Made by a program: the position numbers and the translations under genes | The notes under the pieces: generated by a model | The model's input: only the letters and a program-made list of their open reading frames with translations | What the model was told of the DNA's origin: nothing | The model's database searches: none | DNA from: Aliivibrio finisterrensis | GTDB lineage: Bacteria > Pseudomonadota > Gammaproteobacteria > Enterobacterales > Vibrionaceae | Direction of reading: 5' to 3' | Assembly (NCBI RefSeq): GCF_008933155.1 | Contig: NZ_WBVP01000011.1 | Coordinates: forward strand, 55,914-119,913 | Length of the DNA: 64,000 nucleotides | Shown: in pieces, positions 1-10,215 of the stretch | Position numbering within the stretch: position 1 is the first letter of the stretch | Layout: every line of letters starts with the position of its first letter

Positions 1-129
1 GCGACGCCTACTTATACGTTATTAGCACAAATTTTCAGTCTGACTTACTTTATGTTCTTCGTTCTGCTGTTTGTATACAGTAAAAATGAAGCGACGAAAC
101 CACTGCCAGAAAGGGTGATATTCAAATGA
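1..129 (+). CDS. petB: Cytochrome b of the bc1 complex, C-terminal end (partial)
   Basis: The window opens inside a reading frame that encodes 42 residues and stops at TGA 127-129. The visible tail has a hydrophobic helix (about residues 9-27 of the fragment) followed by a short polar end. It overlaps the petC start codon by four bases (ATGA). Position directly before cytochrome c1 and the membrane-helix character fit the last transmembrane segment of cytochrome b, the quinol-oxidising subunit of the bc1 complex. Identity rests on context and tail character, because only the end is visible. Confidence 0.85.
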   Translation, partial: ATPTYTLLAQIFSLTYFMFFVLLFVYSKNEATKPLPERVIFK

Positions 130-863
130 GAAAGTTGATTTTAGTACTTTTCGCTTTGTTGCCATCAATGGCAATAGCGGCAGGTGCAAAGGTTCCACTA
201 GATAATGCGAATAACGACATTAGTGATCAAGCATCGCTACAAAATGGTGCGAAATTATTCATGAACTACTGTGCTGGTTGTCATTCAACTCAGTATCAAC
301 GTTATGGCCGTGTTGCTGAAGATCTAGGTATTCCCGTTGATCTTATGATGGATAATCTTGTTTTTGAGCCAAATGCCAAAATTGGTGATTTAATGGAAAA
401 TGCGATTCCTGAAAAACAAGCAGCGAATTGGTTCGGTGCGCCGCCACCAGACTTAACACTGGTAGCTCGTGTACGTGGTACGGATTGGTTATACACTTAC
501 TTACGTACATTCTATGCTGATCCAACTCGTCCATTTGGTGTCAATAATATGGTATTCCCAAGCGTTGGTATGCCTCATGTACTACAGGAACTTCAAGGAG
601 TTACAACACCGATTTATGAGACAACCATGATTGATGGTGTGGAGAGTAAAGTTGTTATTGGCGTGAAATCTGATGGCACAGGTGAGCTGAGTCCTGGCGA
701 GTATGATGCAGCCGTTCTTGATTTGGTTAACTTTTTAGAGTATTCAGGTGACCCTGTTCAACTTGAGCGTCATCGCTTAGGTTGGTGGGTTATGGGGTTT
801 TTAGTGATATTTGCTTTTGTTTCTTACTTGCTTAAGAAAGAATATTGGCGCGATGTCCACTAA
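126..863 (+). CDS. petC: Ubiquinol-cytochrome c reductase, cytochrome c1 subunit
   Basis: 245 residues. An N-terminal signal peptide (about residues 1-19, ending AIAA) is followed by the haem c attachment motif CAGCH at residues 49-53 and a single C-terminal membrane anchor (about residues 218-238), so the haem domain faces the periplasm. It passes electrons from the Rieske protein to soluble cytochrome c. The start overlaps the petB stop (ATGA), which indicates translational coupling within a petABC operon. A strong hairpin follows the stop codon. The length fits short proteobacterial cytochromes c1. Confidence 0.96.
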   Translation: MRKLILVLFALLPSMAIAAGAKVPLDNANNDISDQASLQNGAKLFMNYCAGCHSTQYQRYGRVAEDLGIPVDLMMDNLVFEPNAKIGDLMENAIPEKQAANWFGAPPPDLTLVARVRGTDWLYTYLRTFYADPTRPFGVNNMVFPSVGMPHVLQELQGVTTPIYETTMIDGVESKVVIGVKSDGTGELSPGEYDAAVLDLVNFLEYSGDPVQLERHRLGWWVMGFLVIFAFVSYLLKKEYWRDVH

Positions 864-892
864 TCATGATATTCTAGATCGTTAATTGTACG

Positions 893-920
893 CAATGGAG
901 GCTAAGCCTCCATTGTTTTT
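893..920 (+). terminator. Rho-independent terminator of the pet operon
   Basis: An inverted repeat CAATGGAGG...CCTCCATTG with a short loop is followed by a run of T. It lies 30 bases after the petC stop and ends the pet transcript. Confidence 0.88.
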
Positions 921-956
921 GTGTCACTACTATTTCATACTAAATAGATAGCTGAC

Positions 957-980
957 AGGCACCTAAATTCGGTGCTTTTT
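957..980 (+). terminator. Terminator-like hairpin just upstream of sspA
   Basis: A seven-base stem (AGGCACC with GGTGCTT, one G-T pair) and a loop of about seven bases is followed by T residues. It sits 28 bases before the sspA start and 37 bases after the pet terminator. It is either a second terminator or an attenuator within the sspA leader, depending on where the sspA promoter lies. Confidence 0.55.
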
Positions 981-1007
981 GCTCCTAGATAAATACCGGA
1001 GGGCTCA

Positions 1008-1643
1008 ATGGCTGTTGCTGCCAACAAACGCTCAGTAATGACGCTTTTTTCAGACGCTTCTGACATGTACAGTCACCAAGTACGCATCGTACTGGCTGAG
1101 AAAGGAGTAAGTGTTGAAGTTGAATTGGTTGATCCATCCAACTTACCAGCAGAACTTGTAGAATTAAACCCTTACAAAACTGTACCGACACTTGTTGATC
1201 GTGAGCTTGCTTTATACAACTCTAATATCATCATGGAATATTTAGATGAGCGTTTCCCTCATCCGCCATTGATGCCTGTTTACCCTGTTGCTCGTGGTAA
1301 CAGCCGTCTAATGATGCACCGTGTTGAAACTAATTGGTATTCATTAGCAGAGAAAGTTGCAAAAGGATCTTTTGAAGAATCTGAAGCAGCACGCGCAAAA
1401 CTGCGTAATGACCTTCTAATGCTAGGTCCAATCTTCGCTGAATACACATACTTCATGAGTGATGAGTTTAGCTTAGTGGATTGCTACTTAGCTCCGTTAT
1501 TATGGCGTTTACCATCTATGGGTATTGAATTATCAGGCCCTGGTGCTAAAGAACTTAAGATCTACATGAACCGTGTATTTGAACGTGATTCATTCCTAGC
1601 TTCATTGACTGAAGTTGAGCGTGAACTGCGTCTAACGAACTAA
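1008..1643 (+). CDS. sspA: Stringent starvation protein A (RNA polymerase-associated)
   Basis: 211 residues with a glutathione S-transferase fold: an N-terminal thioredoxin-like part (about residues 10-85, with the [11 protein letters not shown] segment and the cis-proline) and a helical C-terminal domain. SspA has no transferase activity. It binds RNA polymerase holoenzyme and modulates transcription under starvation and acid stress. A GGAGG ribosome binding site at about 998-1002 fixes the start. The stop overlaps the sspB start by one base (TAATG), so the two are co-translated as in other gammaproteobacteria. Confidence 0.97.
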   Translation: MAVAANKRSVMTLFSDASDMYSHQVRIVLAEKGVSVEVELVDPSNLPAELVELNPYKTVPTLVDRELALYNSNIIMEYLDERFPHPPLMPVYPVARGNSRLMMHRVETNWYSLAEKVAKGSFEESEAARAKLRNDLLMLGPIFAEYTYFMSDEFSLVDCYLAPLLWRLPSMGIELSGPGAKELKIYMNRVFERDSFLASLTEVERELRLTN

Positions 1644-2101
1644 TGGATATTAGTTCAATGATGCCCCGTCGCCCATACTTGTTACGTGCATTTTATGAAT
1701 GGATTGTAGATAACGAGTTAACACCACATCTTGTTGTTGATGCAACAATGAATGGTGTGCGAGTTCCAGAAGAGTTTGTTCAAGATGGTCAGATCGTTTT
1801 AAACGTAGCACCACACTCTGTTGGTAATTTAGAAATGGGTAATGAAGCGGTCACATTTAATGCTCGCTTTGGTGGTCGTCCTCACTCGCTAATTTTACCG
1901 TTTTATGCGATTCAAGCTATCTATGCACGTGAAAACGGCGCTGGAACTATGTTTGAGCCAGAAGAAGCGTACGAATTAAGCTCAGAAGAGGGTATCTTTG
2001 AGGAAGATCTAGTATCTACTTCAGCAGAAGATTCATCGTCTGATGATAAGCCTGAGCCACCACGTCCAACGGGTCGCCCAAGCTTACGAGTGGTTAAATA
2101 G
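1643..2101 (+). CDS. sspB: ClpXP specificity-enhancing adaptor SspB
   Basis: 152 residues. The folded substrate-binding domain (about 1-110) recognises ssrA-tagged proteins. It is followed by an acidic, Ser-rich flexible linker and a conserved C-terminal ClpX-docking peptide (residues 145-152, RPSLRVVK). It delivers trans-translation products to ClpXP. The start overlaps the sspA stop. A hairpin with T-run follows, closing the operon. Confidence 0.97.
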   Translation: MDISSMMPRRPYLLRAFYEWIVDNELTPHLVVDATMNGVRVPEEFVQDGQIVLNVAPHSVGNLEMGNEAVTFNARFGGRPHSLILPFYAIQAIYARENGAGTMFEPEEAYELSSEEGIFEEDLVSTSAEDSSSDDKPEPPRPTGRPSLRVVK

Positions 2102-2123
2102 CGTTTCCACTATAGCTTCAATT

Positions 2124-2153
2124 AAAAAGCCTGCATAAATTGCAGGTTTTTTT
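2124..2153. terminator. Bidirectional terminator between sspB and dolP
   Basis: CCTGCA/TGCAGG stem with a five-base loop, flanked by A-run on the left and T-run on the right. It can terminate sspAB on the plus strand and the convergent lpoA-yraN-diaA-dolP transcript on the minus strand. Confidence 0.85.
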
Positions 2154-2210
2154 GTGAGTTGATACAAAAGTTATAACAATGACATTAATTATCAATTAGT
2201 TATATCGATA

Positions 2211-2801
2211 TTATTCTTTTTCTACAGTGCTACCTTGGCCGTATTCAAAGGCTTTAATTACCTCTTTAACTCCTTTGATGTTACGAGCGACTTCTGCTGC
2301 AATATTTCCCTGTTCTTCAGTCACAAACCCAACAAGAAAGACTTCTTGAGCTTCTGTGAAGACACTGATCTTTATTCCATTTAACTCTGATTTTGCGAGA
2401 AGCGAAGATTTTACTTTTGTGGTTATCCAGCTATCGTTATTTATTTGAGTAAAGGTTAATAAAGGACGAACACGGATTTGATTATAAACGGTATTAACAC
2501 CATTTAAGCTTTTAATTTGTTTTTCAAAGGCTTGATTAAGTTGATTGTTTTTGGCTTGCCCCATTAAAAGGGTTTTTCCGTTATAGGTTACCGCACTGAC
2601 TCGCATATTATATTGATAAGGAGCTTTGTTGGCTAAGCCTGTTACTTCTAACGAAATATTTTTATCCGTCAATTGCTCTTTCACTGTTCTATTGTCTGTT
2701 ACGACTGAAGCTGTGGTTGCCGCTCCTGCAATGAATAAACCGGCACAACCTTGAAGTAAGACAGCAGAGAGGAGCAATGCACTTAATTTAATTAACTTCA
2801 T
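2211..2801 (-). CDS. dolP: Outer-membrane BON-domain lipoprotein DolP (YraP)
   Basis: 196 residues. The N-terminus is a lipoprotein signal with lipobox LQGC (lipidated Cys 19). Two BON domains follow (about residues 45-115 and 120-190), which in this family bind anionic phospholipid. DolP supports outer-membrane integrity and BAM function and appears at division sites in E. coli. It lies six bases after diaA as the last gene of the lpoA-yraN-diaA-dolP operon, the same order as in E. coli. Confidence 0.93.
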   Translation of the reverse strand: MKLIKLSALLLSAVLLQGCAGLFIAGAATTASVVTDNRTVKEQLTDKNISLEVTGLANKAPYQYNMRVSAVTYNGKTLLMGQAKNNQLNQAFEKQIKSLNGVNTVYNQIRVRPLLTFTQINNDSWITTKVKSSLLAKSELNGIKISVFTEAQEVFLVGFVTEEQGNIAAEVARNIKGVKEVIKAFEYGQGSTVEKE

Positions 2802-2807
2802 CTTTAA

Positions 2808-3401
<594 letters not shown>

Positions 3402-3773
3402 TTACCCTTCAACAATTGCATTTTTGATCCAGTTGATTTCCTGACCTTGAGAGTGGATAGCAACTACATCAAATCTAAAAGATGTATGTTCAATAGAGAG
3501 CCCATTTTTCATGAGCCAAAAGAGAGCGGTTCGTTGTAATTTGCGCTGTTTCTGCCATGTTACCATTTCTTGCGCAGAACCGTAATTTGAAGTGGTGCGA
3601 TATTTTACTTCTACAAACACGAAGGCGTCTCGATCTCGCATGATGAGATCGAGCTCTCCAGTTTTAGAGTGGAAATTGCGTTGAATGAAAATGAGTTGAT
3701 GTTGTTCTAAATAACGTTGAGCCATCAACTCATAATATTCACCCTTAGCGCGCTTATTCTGTTTCTTCTCCAT
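3402..3773 (-). CDS. yraN: UPF0102 family protein YraN (endonuclease-like fold)
   Basis: 123 residues. The conserved pattern of a restriction endonuclease-like core is visible: an early Glu (residue 12), then GELDLIMRD (the ELD motif) and FVEVKYR. No biochemical function is firmly established for the family. The start overlaps the 3' end of lpoA by 20 bases, indicating co-transcription. Length is typical for YraN. Confidence 0.9.
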   Translation of the reverse strand: MEKKQNKRAKGEYYELMAQRYLEQHQLIFIQRNFHSKTGELDLIMRDRDAFVFVEVKYRTTSNYGSAQEMVTWQKQRKLQRTALFWLMKNGLSIEHTSFRFDVVAIHSQGQEINWIKNAIVEG

Positions 3774-5565
3774 GAATAGCCCAGCTTATTTCTCGTTGAA
3801 TAACACACTGTTGGTTAATACTGAGTTCACCCGTTTTTCCTTGCATGTGGTAATTATCGACCGCTTTCATTTGTGGCAGCTCAGCGATTAGTTGATAAGC
3901 ATCCATACCTAAAGCATGGAGACGTGTTTCGCCATTACTGCTTTTGGGCCATAGTTCATCGTATTGCGCTTTGAATTTATGGTCTTCTTTTATCAGTAAT
4001 GGAATGTCACTAAATTCAATGCCTTGGATCTCGACAAGCTTAGTTTGATGGCCGCTGTTACTGCGTGAGCTTGCATATAGCTTAGGTGGTGTGATCCCCG
4101 GATTAATCGCAACATCGATGAAAGGCTTTATAAGCACTAATTCACTGCTTTTTGCGACGATGTAAACCGCATCAATATCACGACGGCTACGAGGTTGTGA
4201 CTCTAACTCCATCTCAGCTAATGCGTTCATTTGATAGATACGTGCTTGGCTACTTTCAATACCAAACACACTGTTTACTTTTTGTTGTAATTGCGATTTT
4301 TGACCAAAATAGCTAATTGATGGTTTCTTAGCTGTTAATTGGTACCATTTATCACTGAAGGCTTGGCTTAAACGCTCACCCATTGTGCCTTGTGGGGCAA
4401 GAAATAAGGGGTGTTTATGTCCTTGTTCAAATAAGTGAATCGCAGCTTGTGTTGCTTCTTGTTCTGGGGAAAGCGTAAAGTAACAGCTGTTTTCCTCAGG
4501 GTTTACTTTTGTTGGAATGTTTAGTGCTAATTGGGCGATATTTGTTTCATTTAATGATTGGAATTCTTCAATTTTGCTACGCAGAAGAGGGCCTACCACA
4601 AATTGGATATCTTCTTGAGTTAACGTCGCCATGATCTCTTCCATAGAAGCAGAACCCGTATCAATTACTTTAAATTTAGTAAATTCACCACGTTCTTTAT
4701 CTTCCATCATGCCATTTATAAAGCCATCACGAACGCGTACTGCTTGTGGTCCAAAGCGACCGCTTAGAGGTAATAGTAAAGCAACGTTATCAGGACGAAC
4801 AATGTCGAGAGCTAGAATATCAAGCACTTCTTGTGGTGTATAAGTCGCAGCAGGATGTGTTGGATTTGCTTGCAACCATTCATTCAAGGCTTCTTGTAAT
4901 CGTGTTGGTGAATGCTTTAGAGTGTCTAAATAAGTGGCTAATTGTACCCAACCGTGAAGAGTCGTTTCACTTTCATCTAATTTAATATCTTGAAGGTTTG
5001 TGCTGTTAAATGAAGAAATACTTGTCCACACTTGGGACCAAAGTTGTTGTTTTTGATCTTCAGGTGTATAGGCATTGAGGGAAATTAATTCTCTTGCTGC
5101 ATTGAGGTTATCACCATTAAATAGGTGAAGCTCATAACGTAATTGGTAGTATTCAGCCCATTGGCTGTCTTCAATTTCCCACCAAGCTTCGAAATTCAGA
5201 ACTTGCAGAGCCTCATCAAATGAATTTTGTGATTTTAGCATTTTTGCATGATTAAGCTGCATTTCGGCCGTTTGAGTTGGTGATAATTGCAAGCCTTTGA
5301 GTCGTATTAATAGGTTAGTTGCAAGTGCAAAGTTTTGTTCTTGAACAGATGCCTTTAAAGCCATGATTAAAAAATCAGCCTGAAGAGTACCTTGTTGCTG
5401 ATCGGCTTTTAAAATATAAGCGGAGCTGGTTTCTACTGGCGCTTGAGTAATATCAAGACGCTCAGGTGCTTTTGGTGAACTTGAACAAGCTGCTAATGTT
5501 AGAGCAAGGGCTACAGGAGCAATCAGGCGTGTTACACTGTTCTTTCTAAGGGTCATATTTGCCAT
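3754..5565 (-). CDS. lpoA: Outer-membrane lipoprotein LpoA, activator of PBP1A
   Basis: 603 residues. A lipoprotein signal ends in lipobox LAAC with Cys 27. An N-terminal TPR-like helical domain (about residues 40-245) precedes a periplasmic binding protein-like domain (LppC family, about 255-600). LpoA spans from the outer membrane to stimulate the class A polymerase PBP1A. Met 4 is an alternative start. Neither start has a clear ribosome binding site, and I keep the longer because the signal peptide is normal either way. It heads the yraN-diaA-dolP operon, divergent from rsmI. Confidence 0.94.
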   Translation of the reverse strand: MANMTLRKNSVTRLIAPVALALTLAACSSSPKAPERLDITQAPVETSSAYILKADQQQGTLQADFLIMALKASVQEQNFALATNLLIRLKGLQLSPTQTAEMQLNHAKMLKSQNSFDEALQVLNFEAWWEIEDSQWAEYYQLRYELHLFNGDNLNAARELISLNAYTPEDQKQQLWSQVWTSISSFNSTNLQDIKLDESETTLHGWVQLATYLDTLKHSPTRLQEALNEWLQANPTHPAATYTPQEVLDILALDIVRPDNVALLLPLSGRFGPQAVRVRDGFINGMMEDKERGEFTKFKVIDTGSASMEEIMATLTQEDIQFVVGPLLRSKIEEFQSLNETNIAQLALNIPTKVNPEENSCYFTLSPEQEATQAAIHLFEQGHKHPLFLAPQGTMGERLSQAFSDKWYQLTAKKPSISYFGQKSQLQQKVNSVFGIESSQARIYQMNALAEMELESQPRSRRDIDAVYIVAKSSELVLIKPFIDVAINPGITPPKLYASSRSNSGHQTKLVEIQGIEFSDIPLLIKEDHKFKAQYDELWPKSSNGETRLHALGMDAYQLIAELPQMKAVDNYHMQGKTGELSINQQCVIQREISWAIHGEETE

Positions 5566-5702
5566 GGGTAATATACTGGTCCTAATTTAAAAGGGCTGTT
5601 TTTACTATGGATGCGAATCACCCGAACAGCTAAAATATTATTTTGATTATAGTGGTGTCTATCTATATTCCCTATATTAATCGCAGAAGAGATAGTAAAC
5701 AA

Positions 5703-6566
5703 ATGACAGAACACAATTTATCTGTGGTAGAGACTGCAACTTTGTACATTGTTCCTACCCCAATCGGTAATTTAGGCGACATAACGCAACGTGCTTTAGA
5801 AGTGCTAAAATCCGTTGACTTAATTGCCGCTGAAGATACTCGCCATACAGGCAAGTTATTGTCTCACTTTGGTATTTCTAGTCAAACATTTGCGCTACAT
5901 GATCATAACGAACAGCATAAAGCAGACTTGTTGATCAGTAAATTACAACAAGGTCAATCTATTGCACTTGTCTCAGATGCGGGAACGCCGTTAATTAGTG
6001 ATCCAGGGTACCATTTAGTGAACCGTTGTCGTCAAGCGAACGTCAATGTTGTGCCATTACCTGGTGCATGTGCGGTGATTACGGCACTGTCAGCGGCGGG
6101 GTTACCTTCTGACCGTTTCAGTTTTGAAGGTTTTTTGCCTCCGAAAAGTAAAGGGCGCCGCGATAAGTTTGAAGAAATAGCACAAGCAGAGCGTACGTGT
6201 ATTTTTTATGAATCCCCTCATCGTATCATGGATTCTTTAGAAGATATGCTGATGGTGCTTGGGCCAGAAAGGCAAGTGGTTTTAGCTCGTGAGCTCACTA
6301 AAACCTATGAAACTATTTATGGCGCGCCATTAGGTGAGCTAATTGAATGGATAAAAGAAGACGATAACCGTAAGCGTGGAGAGATGGTTTTATTGATCCA
6401 TGGCTTCAGAAGTGAAGTTAAAGATGAATTGCCATTTGAGGCAACACGTTCAGTGTCTATTCTGGTAAAAGAACTTCCGCTTAAAAAAGCAGCAGCAATG
6501 GCCGCTGAAATTCACGGTGTGAAGAAAAATGCACTGTATAAATGGGGTTTAGAGCATTTAGATTAA
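5703..6566 (+). CDS. rsmI: 16S rRNA (cytidine1402-2'-O)-methyltransferase
   Basis: The SAM-dependent tetrapyrrole-methylase fold begins at [15 protein letters not shown]. The open frame extends 20 codons upstream to 5643, but I choose ATG 5703, giving 287 residues. This matches the usual RsmI length, and the extra residues have no counterpart in the family. Motifs [12 protein letters not shown] and PLPGACAV are visible. RsmI methylates the ribose of C1402 in the 16S decoding centre, next to the RsmH N4 site. The rsmH gene is only 0.6 kb downstream, after rnpB. Confidence 0.94.
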   Translation: MTEHNLSVVETATLYIVPTPIGNLGDITQRALEVLKSVDLIAAEDTRHTGKLLSHFGISSQTFALHDHNEQHKADLLISKLQQGQSIALVSDAGTPLISDPGYHLVNRCRQANVNVVPLPGACAVITALSAAGLPSDRFSFEGFLPPKSKGRRDKFEEIAQAERTCIFYESPHRIMDSLEDMLMVLGPERQVVLARELTKTYETIYGAPLGELIEWIKEDDNRKRGEMVLLIHGFRSEVKDELPFEATRSVSILVKELPLKKAAAMAAEIHGVKKNALYKWGLEHLD

Positions 6567-6622
6567 GAGAATTGTGAAAAAGGGGTGGTAAGTTATTACT
6601 GACTCTTATATCATTCGCCTCA

Positions 6623-7026
<404 letters not shown>

Positions 7027-7031
7027 AACTT

Positions 7032-7073
7032 AGCCCACCATAGTACTATTTCGGTAGTGTTATGGTGGGCTTT
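7032..7073 (+). terminator. rnpB terminator
   Basis: A long stem AGCCCACCATA...TATGGTGGGCT with an 18-base apical region is followed by TTT. It starts directly after the mature 3' end of rnpB and separates it from the dcw cluster. Confidence 0.85.
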
Positions 7074-7110
7074 GTGCTTTCTGCAACATTGGTTTAGAAT
7101 TATCACTAAT

Positions 7111-7138
7111 TTGACACACGTCCCTGTATTTTTAGTTT
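7111..7138 (+). promoter_or_regulatory. Candidate sigma-70 promoter of the dcw cluster
   Basis: TTGACA at 7111-7116 is a perfect -35. A weak -10 (TAGTTT, 7133-7138) follows with a 16-base spacer, 57 bases before rsmH. It is the only promoter-like element between the rnpB terminator and rsmH. The -10 is poor, so activation or a different -10 is possible. Confidence 0.4.
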
Positions 7139-7195
7139 ACACTTCTAACTAAAATTCAGTCGCTTATTCCATAATCACGGTAGTAAATACTCACT

Positions 7196-8146
7196 ATGTC
7201 TGAACAATTCCAACACGTATCCGTTCTTCTTCATGAATCAATTGATGGCTTAGCTATCAAGCCTGATGGTATCTATATCGATGGTACGTTTGGTCGTGGA
7301 GGCCATAGCCGTCAAATCTTATCAAAACTGGGTGAGAATGGCCGCTTGTACAGTATTGACCGTGATCCTCAAGCAATCGCAGAAGCAAAAACCATTACAG
7401 ATCCAAAGTTTACTATTATTCATGGACCTTTCTCCGGCCTGAAACAGTATGTTGAAGAGCTTGATCTTGTTGGGAAAATTGATGGTGTATTGTTGGATTT
7501 AGGGGTGTCATCACCGCAATTAGATGACGCCGATCGTGGCTTCAGTTTTATGAAAGATGGCCCTTTAGATATGCGAATGGATCCGACCTCAGGTATGCCA
7601 GTATCTGAATGGTTATTGGATGCTGATGTTGAAGATATTACATGGGTTATCCGTGAGTTTGGCGAAGACAAGCATGCATGGCGCATTGCTAAAGGCATCG
7701 TTGCTTATCGTGAAAACCAAGAAAATGAACCATTAACACGCACGAGCCAATTGGCTAAATTGATCTCAGAGGTTGCGCCTAAGAGTTTCAAAGAGAAAAA
7801 ACACCCAGCAACACGTACATTCCAAGCGTTCCGAATTTACATCAATAGTGAATTGGATGAGATTGATACTGCGTTAAAAGGGGCGTTAGACGTACTTGCT
7901 CCAGAAGGACGCTTATCGGTGATCAGTTTCCACTCTCTTGAAGATCGTATGGTGAAGCATTTTATTCGTAAAGAGAGTAAAGGTCCTCAAGTGCCTCATG
8001 GTTTGCCACTAACTGAAGATCAAATTAAAGCATTAGGTAGTGCGAAAATGAAGGCTGTTGGTAAAGCGATTAAACCAACGAAAAGCGAAGTGGATGTAAA
8101 TGTTCGCTCTCGCAGCTCTGTATTACGTATTGCTGAGCGTTTATGA
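7196..8146 (+). CDS. rsmH: 16S rRNA (cytosine1402-N4)-methyltransferase
   Basis: 316 residues (formerly MraW). The SAM-binding motif [13 protein letters not shown] lies near residues 30-42. The motifs [18 protein letters not shown] and ISFHSLEDR are diagnostic. It methylates N4 of C1402 in the decoding centre. It is the first gene of the dcw cluster here, since no mraZ precedes it. The stop overlaps the ftsL start (ATGA), so ftsL translation is coupled to it. The ribosome binding site is weak. Confidence 0.97.
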   Translation: MSEQFQHVSVLLHESIDGLAIKPDGIYIDGTFGRGGHSRQILSKLGENGRLYSIDRDPQAIAEAKTITDPKFTIIHGPFSGLKQYVEELDLVGKIDGVLLDLGVSSPQLDDADRGFSFMKDGPLDMRMDPTSGMPVSEWLLDADVEDITWVIREFGEDKHAWRIAKGIVAYRENQENEPLTRTSQLAKLISEVAPKSFKEKKHPATRTFQAFRIYINSELDEIDTALKGALDVLAPEGRLSVISFHSLEDRMVKHFIRKESKGPQVPHGLPLTEDQIKALGSAKMKAVGKAIKPTKSEVDVNVRSRSSVLRIAERL

Positions 8147-8469
8147 GTCAATCAACTCCTCCACAATCTAGCTTAACAAAGATGATTGGCCTAGACCTTT
8201 TGGGTGTAGGTCGTCTTCATGTAATTCTATTAATCTTTATATTTATTAGTGCGATAGGCGTTGTATTAGCAACACATAATACCCGTCAAATGGCAGTGCA
8301 AAGAGAGAATTTACTGCTTGAAAAAGATATTTTAGATGGTGAATGGCGTAATTTGATTTTAGAAGAAAGTGCACTTGCAGAGCACAGTCGAGTTCAGTCT
8401 CGCTCTGTAGAGGAGCTGAATATGGAACGCCCTGCGCCAGATAAAGAAGTCATAATAAAACTACGATGA
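8143..8469 (+). CDS. ftsL: Cell division protein FtsL
   Basis: 108 residues, a bitopic membrane protein. A cytoplasmic tail (1-26) precedes one transmembrane helix (about 27-44) and a periplasmic coiled coil (about 50-95). FtsL forms the FtsQLB subcomplex that activates FtsWI at the septum. It overlaps rsmH upstream (ATGA) and ftsI downstream by four bases. Sequence conservation in this family is low, so size, topology and position carry the assignment. Confidence 0.93.
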   Translation: MSQSTPPQSSLTKMIGLDLLGVGRLHVILLIFIFISAIGVVLATHNTRQMAVQRENLLLEKDILDGEWRNLILEESALAEHSRVQSRSVEELNMERPAPDKEVIIKLR

Positions 8470-10205
8470 AATTACCAAATAGAAAAAAAAATAATAAACG
8501 TATAACCAAAGCGCCGCCGACTCTTATTCAGTGGCGCTTTGGCGTTATTGTTTTCTTTGTTTTTCTTGCTTTAGCAATCTTAATTGCCCGCGCAGCTTAT
8601 ATTCAAGTGATTGAGCCAGATAACCTTATTAAGCAAGGGGATATGCGTTCTATTCGTGTTAAAGCCCTTCCTTCTGCTCGTGGCATCATTTCAGATCGTA
8701 ATGATGAACAGCTTGCTGTAAGTGTTCCTGTTGATGCGGTTTGGGCTGATCCTGTCGCAATTTATAAAGCTGGTGGTTTAGTTGAAGTAGAGCGTTGGTA
8801 TGCGCTTGCTGATGTCTTAGGGTTAAAACGAAAAGAATTATTATCTAAGATAGAGAAGAACAAAAAACGTCGTTTTATTTATCTTCAACGTCAAATATCT
8901 CCAGCGGTTGCGGCTTATATTCGTAAATTAAAATTAGCGGGTATCGGCTTAAAAGCAGAATCACGTCGTTATTACCCAAGTGGTGAGATCAGTGCGCATG
9001 TTATTGGTGTAACAGGTATTGATAGCCATGGTTTGGAAGGGGTAGAGCGCAGTTATGATGGCTGGTTAACGGGAGAACCAGGTCGTAGAACCGTACGTAA
9101 AGACCGTTATGGTCGCGTGGTTGAAAATATTTCTCTACAAGAGAAGCAAGAAGGTAAACCATTAACCCTAAGTATCGATCAGCGTTTACAAGCGATAGCT
9201 TATCGCGCAATTAAACAAGCGGTATCTGATTTTAGAGCAATGTCTGGCTCAGTTGTTATGATCGATATTAAGACGGGTGAAGTACTTGCAATGGTAAATG
9301 CACCATCTTACAACCCGAATAATCGTGAACAGTTACAAAGCTTTAGAATGCGTAACCGTGTTATTACCGATACGTTAGAGCCAGGTTCAACGGTAAAACC
9401 TTTTGTAGTATTAGCCGCTTTAGATGGTGGAACAGCGAACTTAGATACGGTCATTGATACCGGCAATGGCATCATGCGTATTGGCGGCAGCCGTGTTCGT
9501 GATAGCTCGAAAGTGGGTAAAGCGGATTTAACCACTATTTTGAAGAAATCCAGTAACATCGGTGTTGCGCATTTAGCGTTGGGAATGCCATTACAAGAAT
9601 TATTAGCAGAGTATGCGGCGGTTGGTCTTGCTGATCCATCAGGCTTAAACCTAATTGGAGAGGCAACGGGTATTTTCCCTGATCGTCGTCGTTGGTCTGA
9701 TTTTGAAATTGCGACGCTAGCGTTTGGCTATGGTCTTTCTGTTACGCCAATTCAGTTAGCACACGCCTATGCAACATTAGGGGCTTATGGTGAATATAGA
9801 CCGCTTTCAATTTTGAAAACAACCGGTCCAACTCCGGGTAAGCAAGTGGTTAACCGTCAACATGCGAAAGCCGTATTAGAGATGATGGAAACCGTAACTC
9901 AACCAGGAGGCACAGCAACAAGAGCAGCGGTTCCTGGATATCGAGTTGCAGCAAAAACAGGTACTTCACGAAAAGCGGTTCGTGGTGGTTACAGTGATGA
10001 ATACATGACGGTGACAGCGGGTGTAGCACCAGTAAGCAACCCTCGAATCGCACTCGTCACTATCGTAAACCAACCGCAAGGTGATGAGTATTATGCTGGT
10101 CAAGTTGCGGCACCGATCTTTGGTCAAGTAATGAAAGATGCACTACAAATTTTAAATGTAGCGCCAGATGAAAGTACCGTAAAACATATCGATGTATTGA
10201 ATTAG
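8466..10205 (+). CDS. ftsI: Septal peptidoglycan transpeptidase PBP3
   Basis: 579 residues. A basic cytoplasmic N-terminus and one membrane anchor (about 25-45) precede a pedestal domain and a transpeptidase domain. The three active-site motifs are S308-T-V-K, S362-S-N and K497-T-G. It crosslinks septal peptidoglycan as partner of the glycosyltransferase FtsW, encoded 5 kb downstream. Its start overlaps the ftsL stop. Confidence 0.97.
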   Translation: MKLPNRKKNNKRITKAPPTLIQWRFGVIVFFVFLALAILIARAAYIQVIEPDNLIKQGDMRSIRVKALPSARGIISDRNDEQLAVSVPVDAVWADPVAIYKAGGLVEVERWYALADVLGLKRKELLSKIEKNKKRRFIYLQRQISPAVAAYIRKLKLAGIGLKAESRRYYPSGEISAHVIGVTGIDSHGLEGVERSYDGWLTGEPGRRTVRKDRYGRVVENISLQEKQEGKPLTLSIDQRLQAIAYRAIKQAVSDFRAMSGSVVMIDIKTGEVLAMVNAPSYNPNNREQLQSFRMRNRVITDTLEPGSTVKPFVVLAALDGGTANLDTVIDTGNGIMRIGGSRVRDSSKVGKADLTTILKKSSNIGVAHLALGMPLQELLAEYAAVGLADPSGLNLIGEATGIFPDRRRWSDFEIATLAFGYGLSVTPIQLAHAYATLGAYGEYRPLSILKTTGPTPGKQVVNRQHAKAVLEMMETVTQPGGTATRAAVPGYRVAAKTGTSRKAVRGGYSDEYMTVTAGVAPVSNPRIALVTIVNQPQGDEYYAGQVAAPIFGQVMKDALQILNVAPDESTVKHIDVLN

Positions 10206-10215
10206 GAAAGTGATG

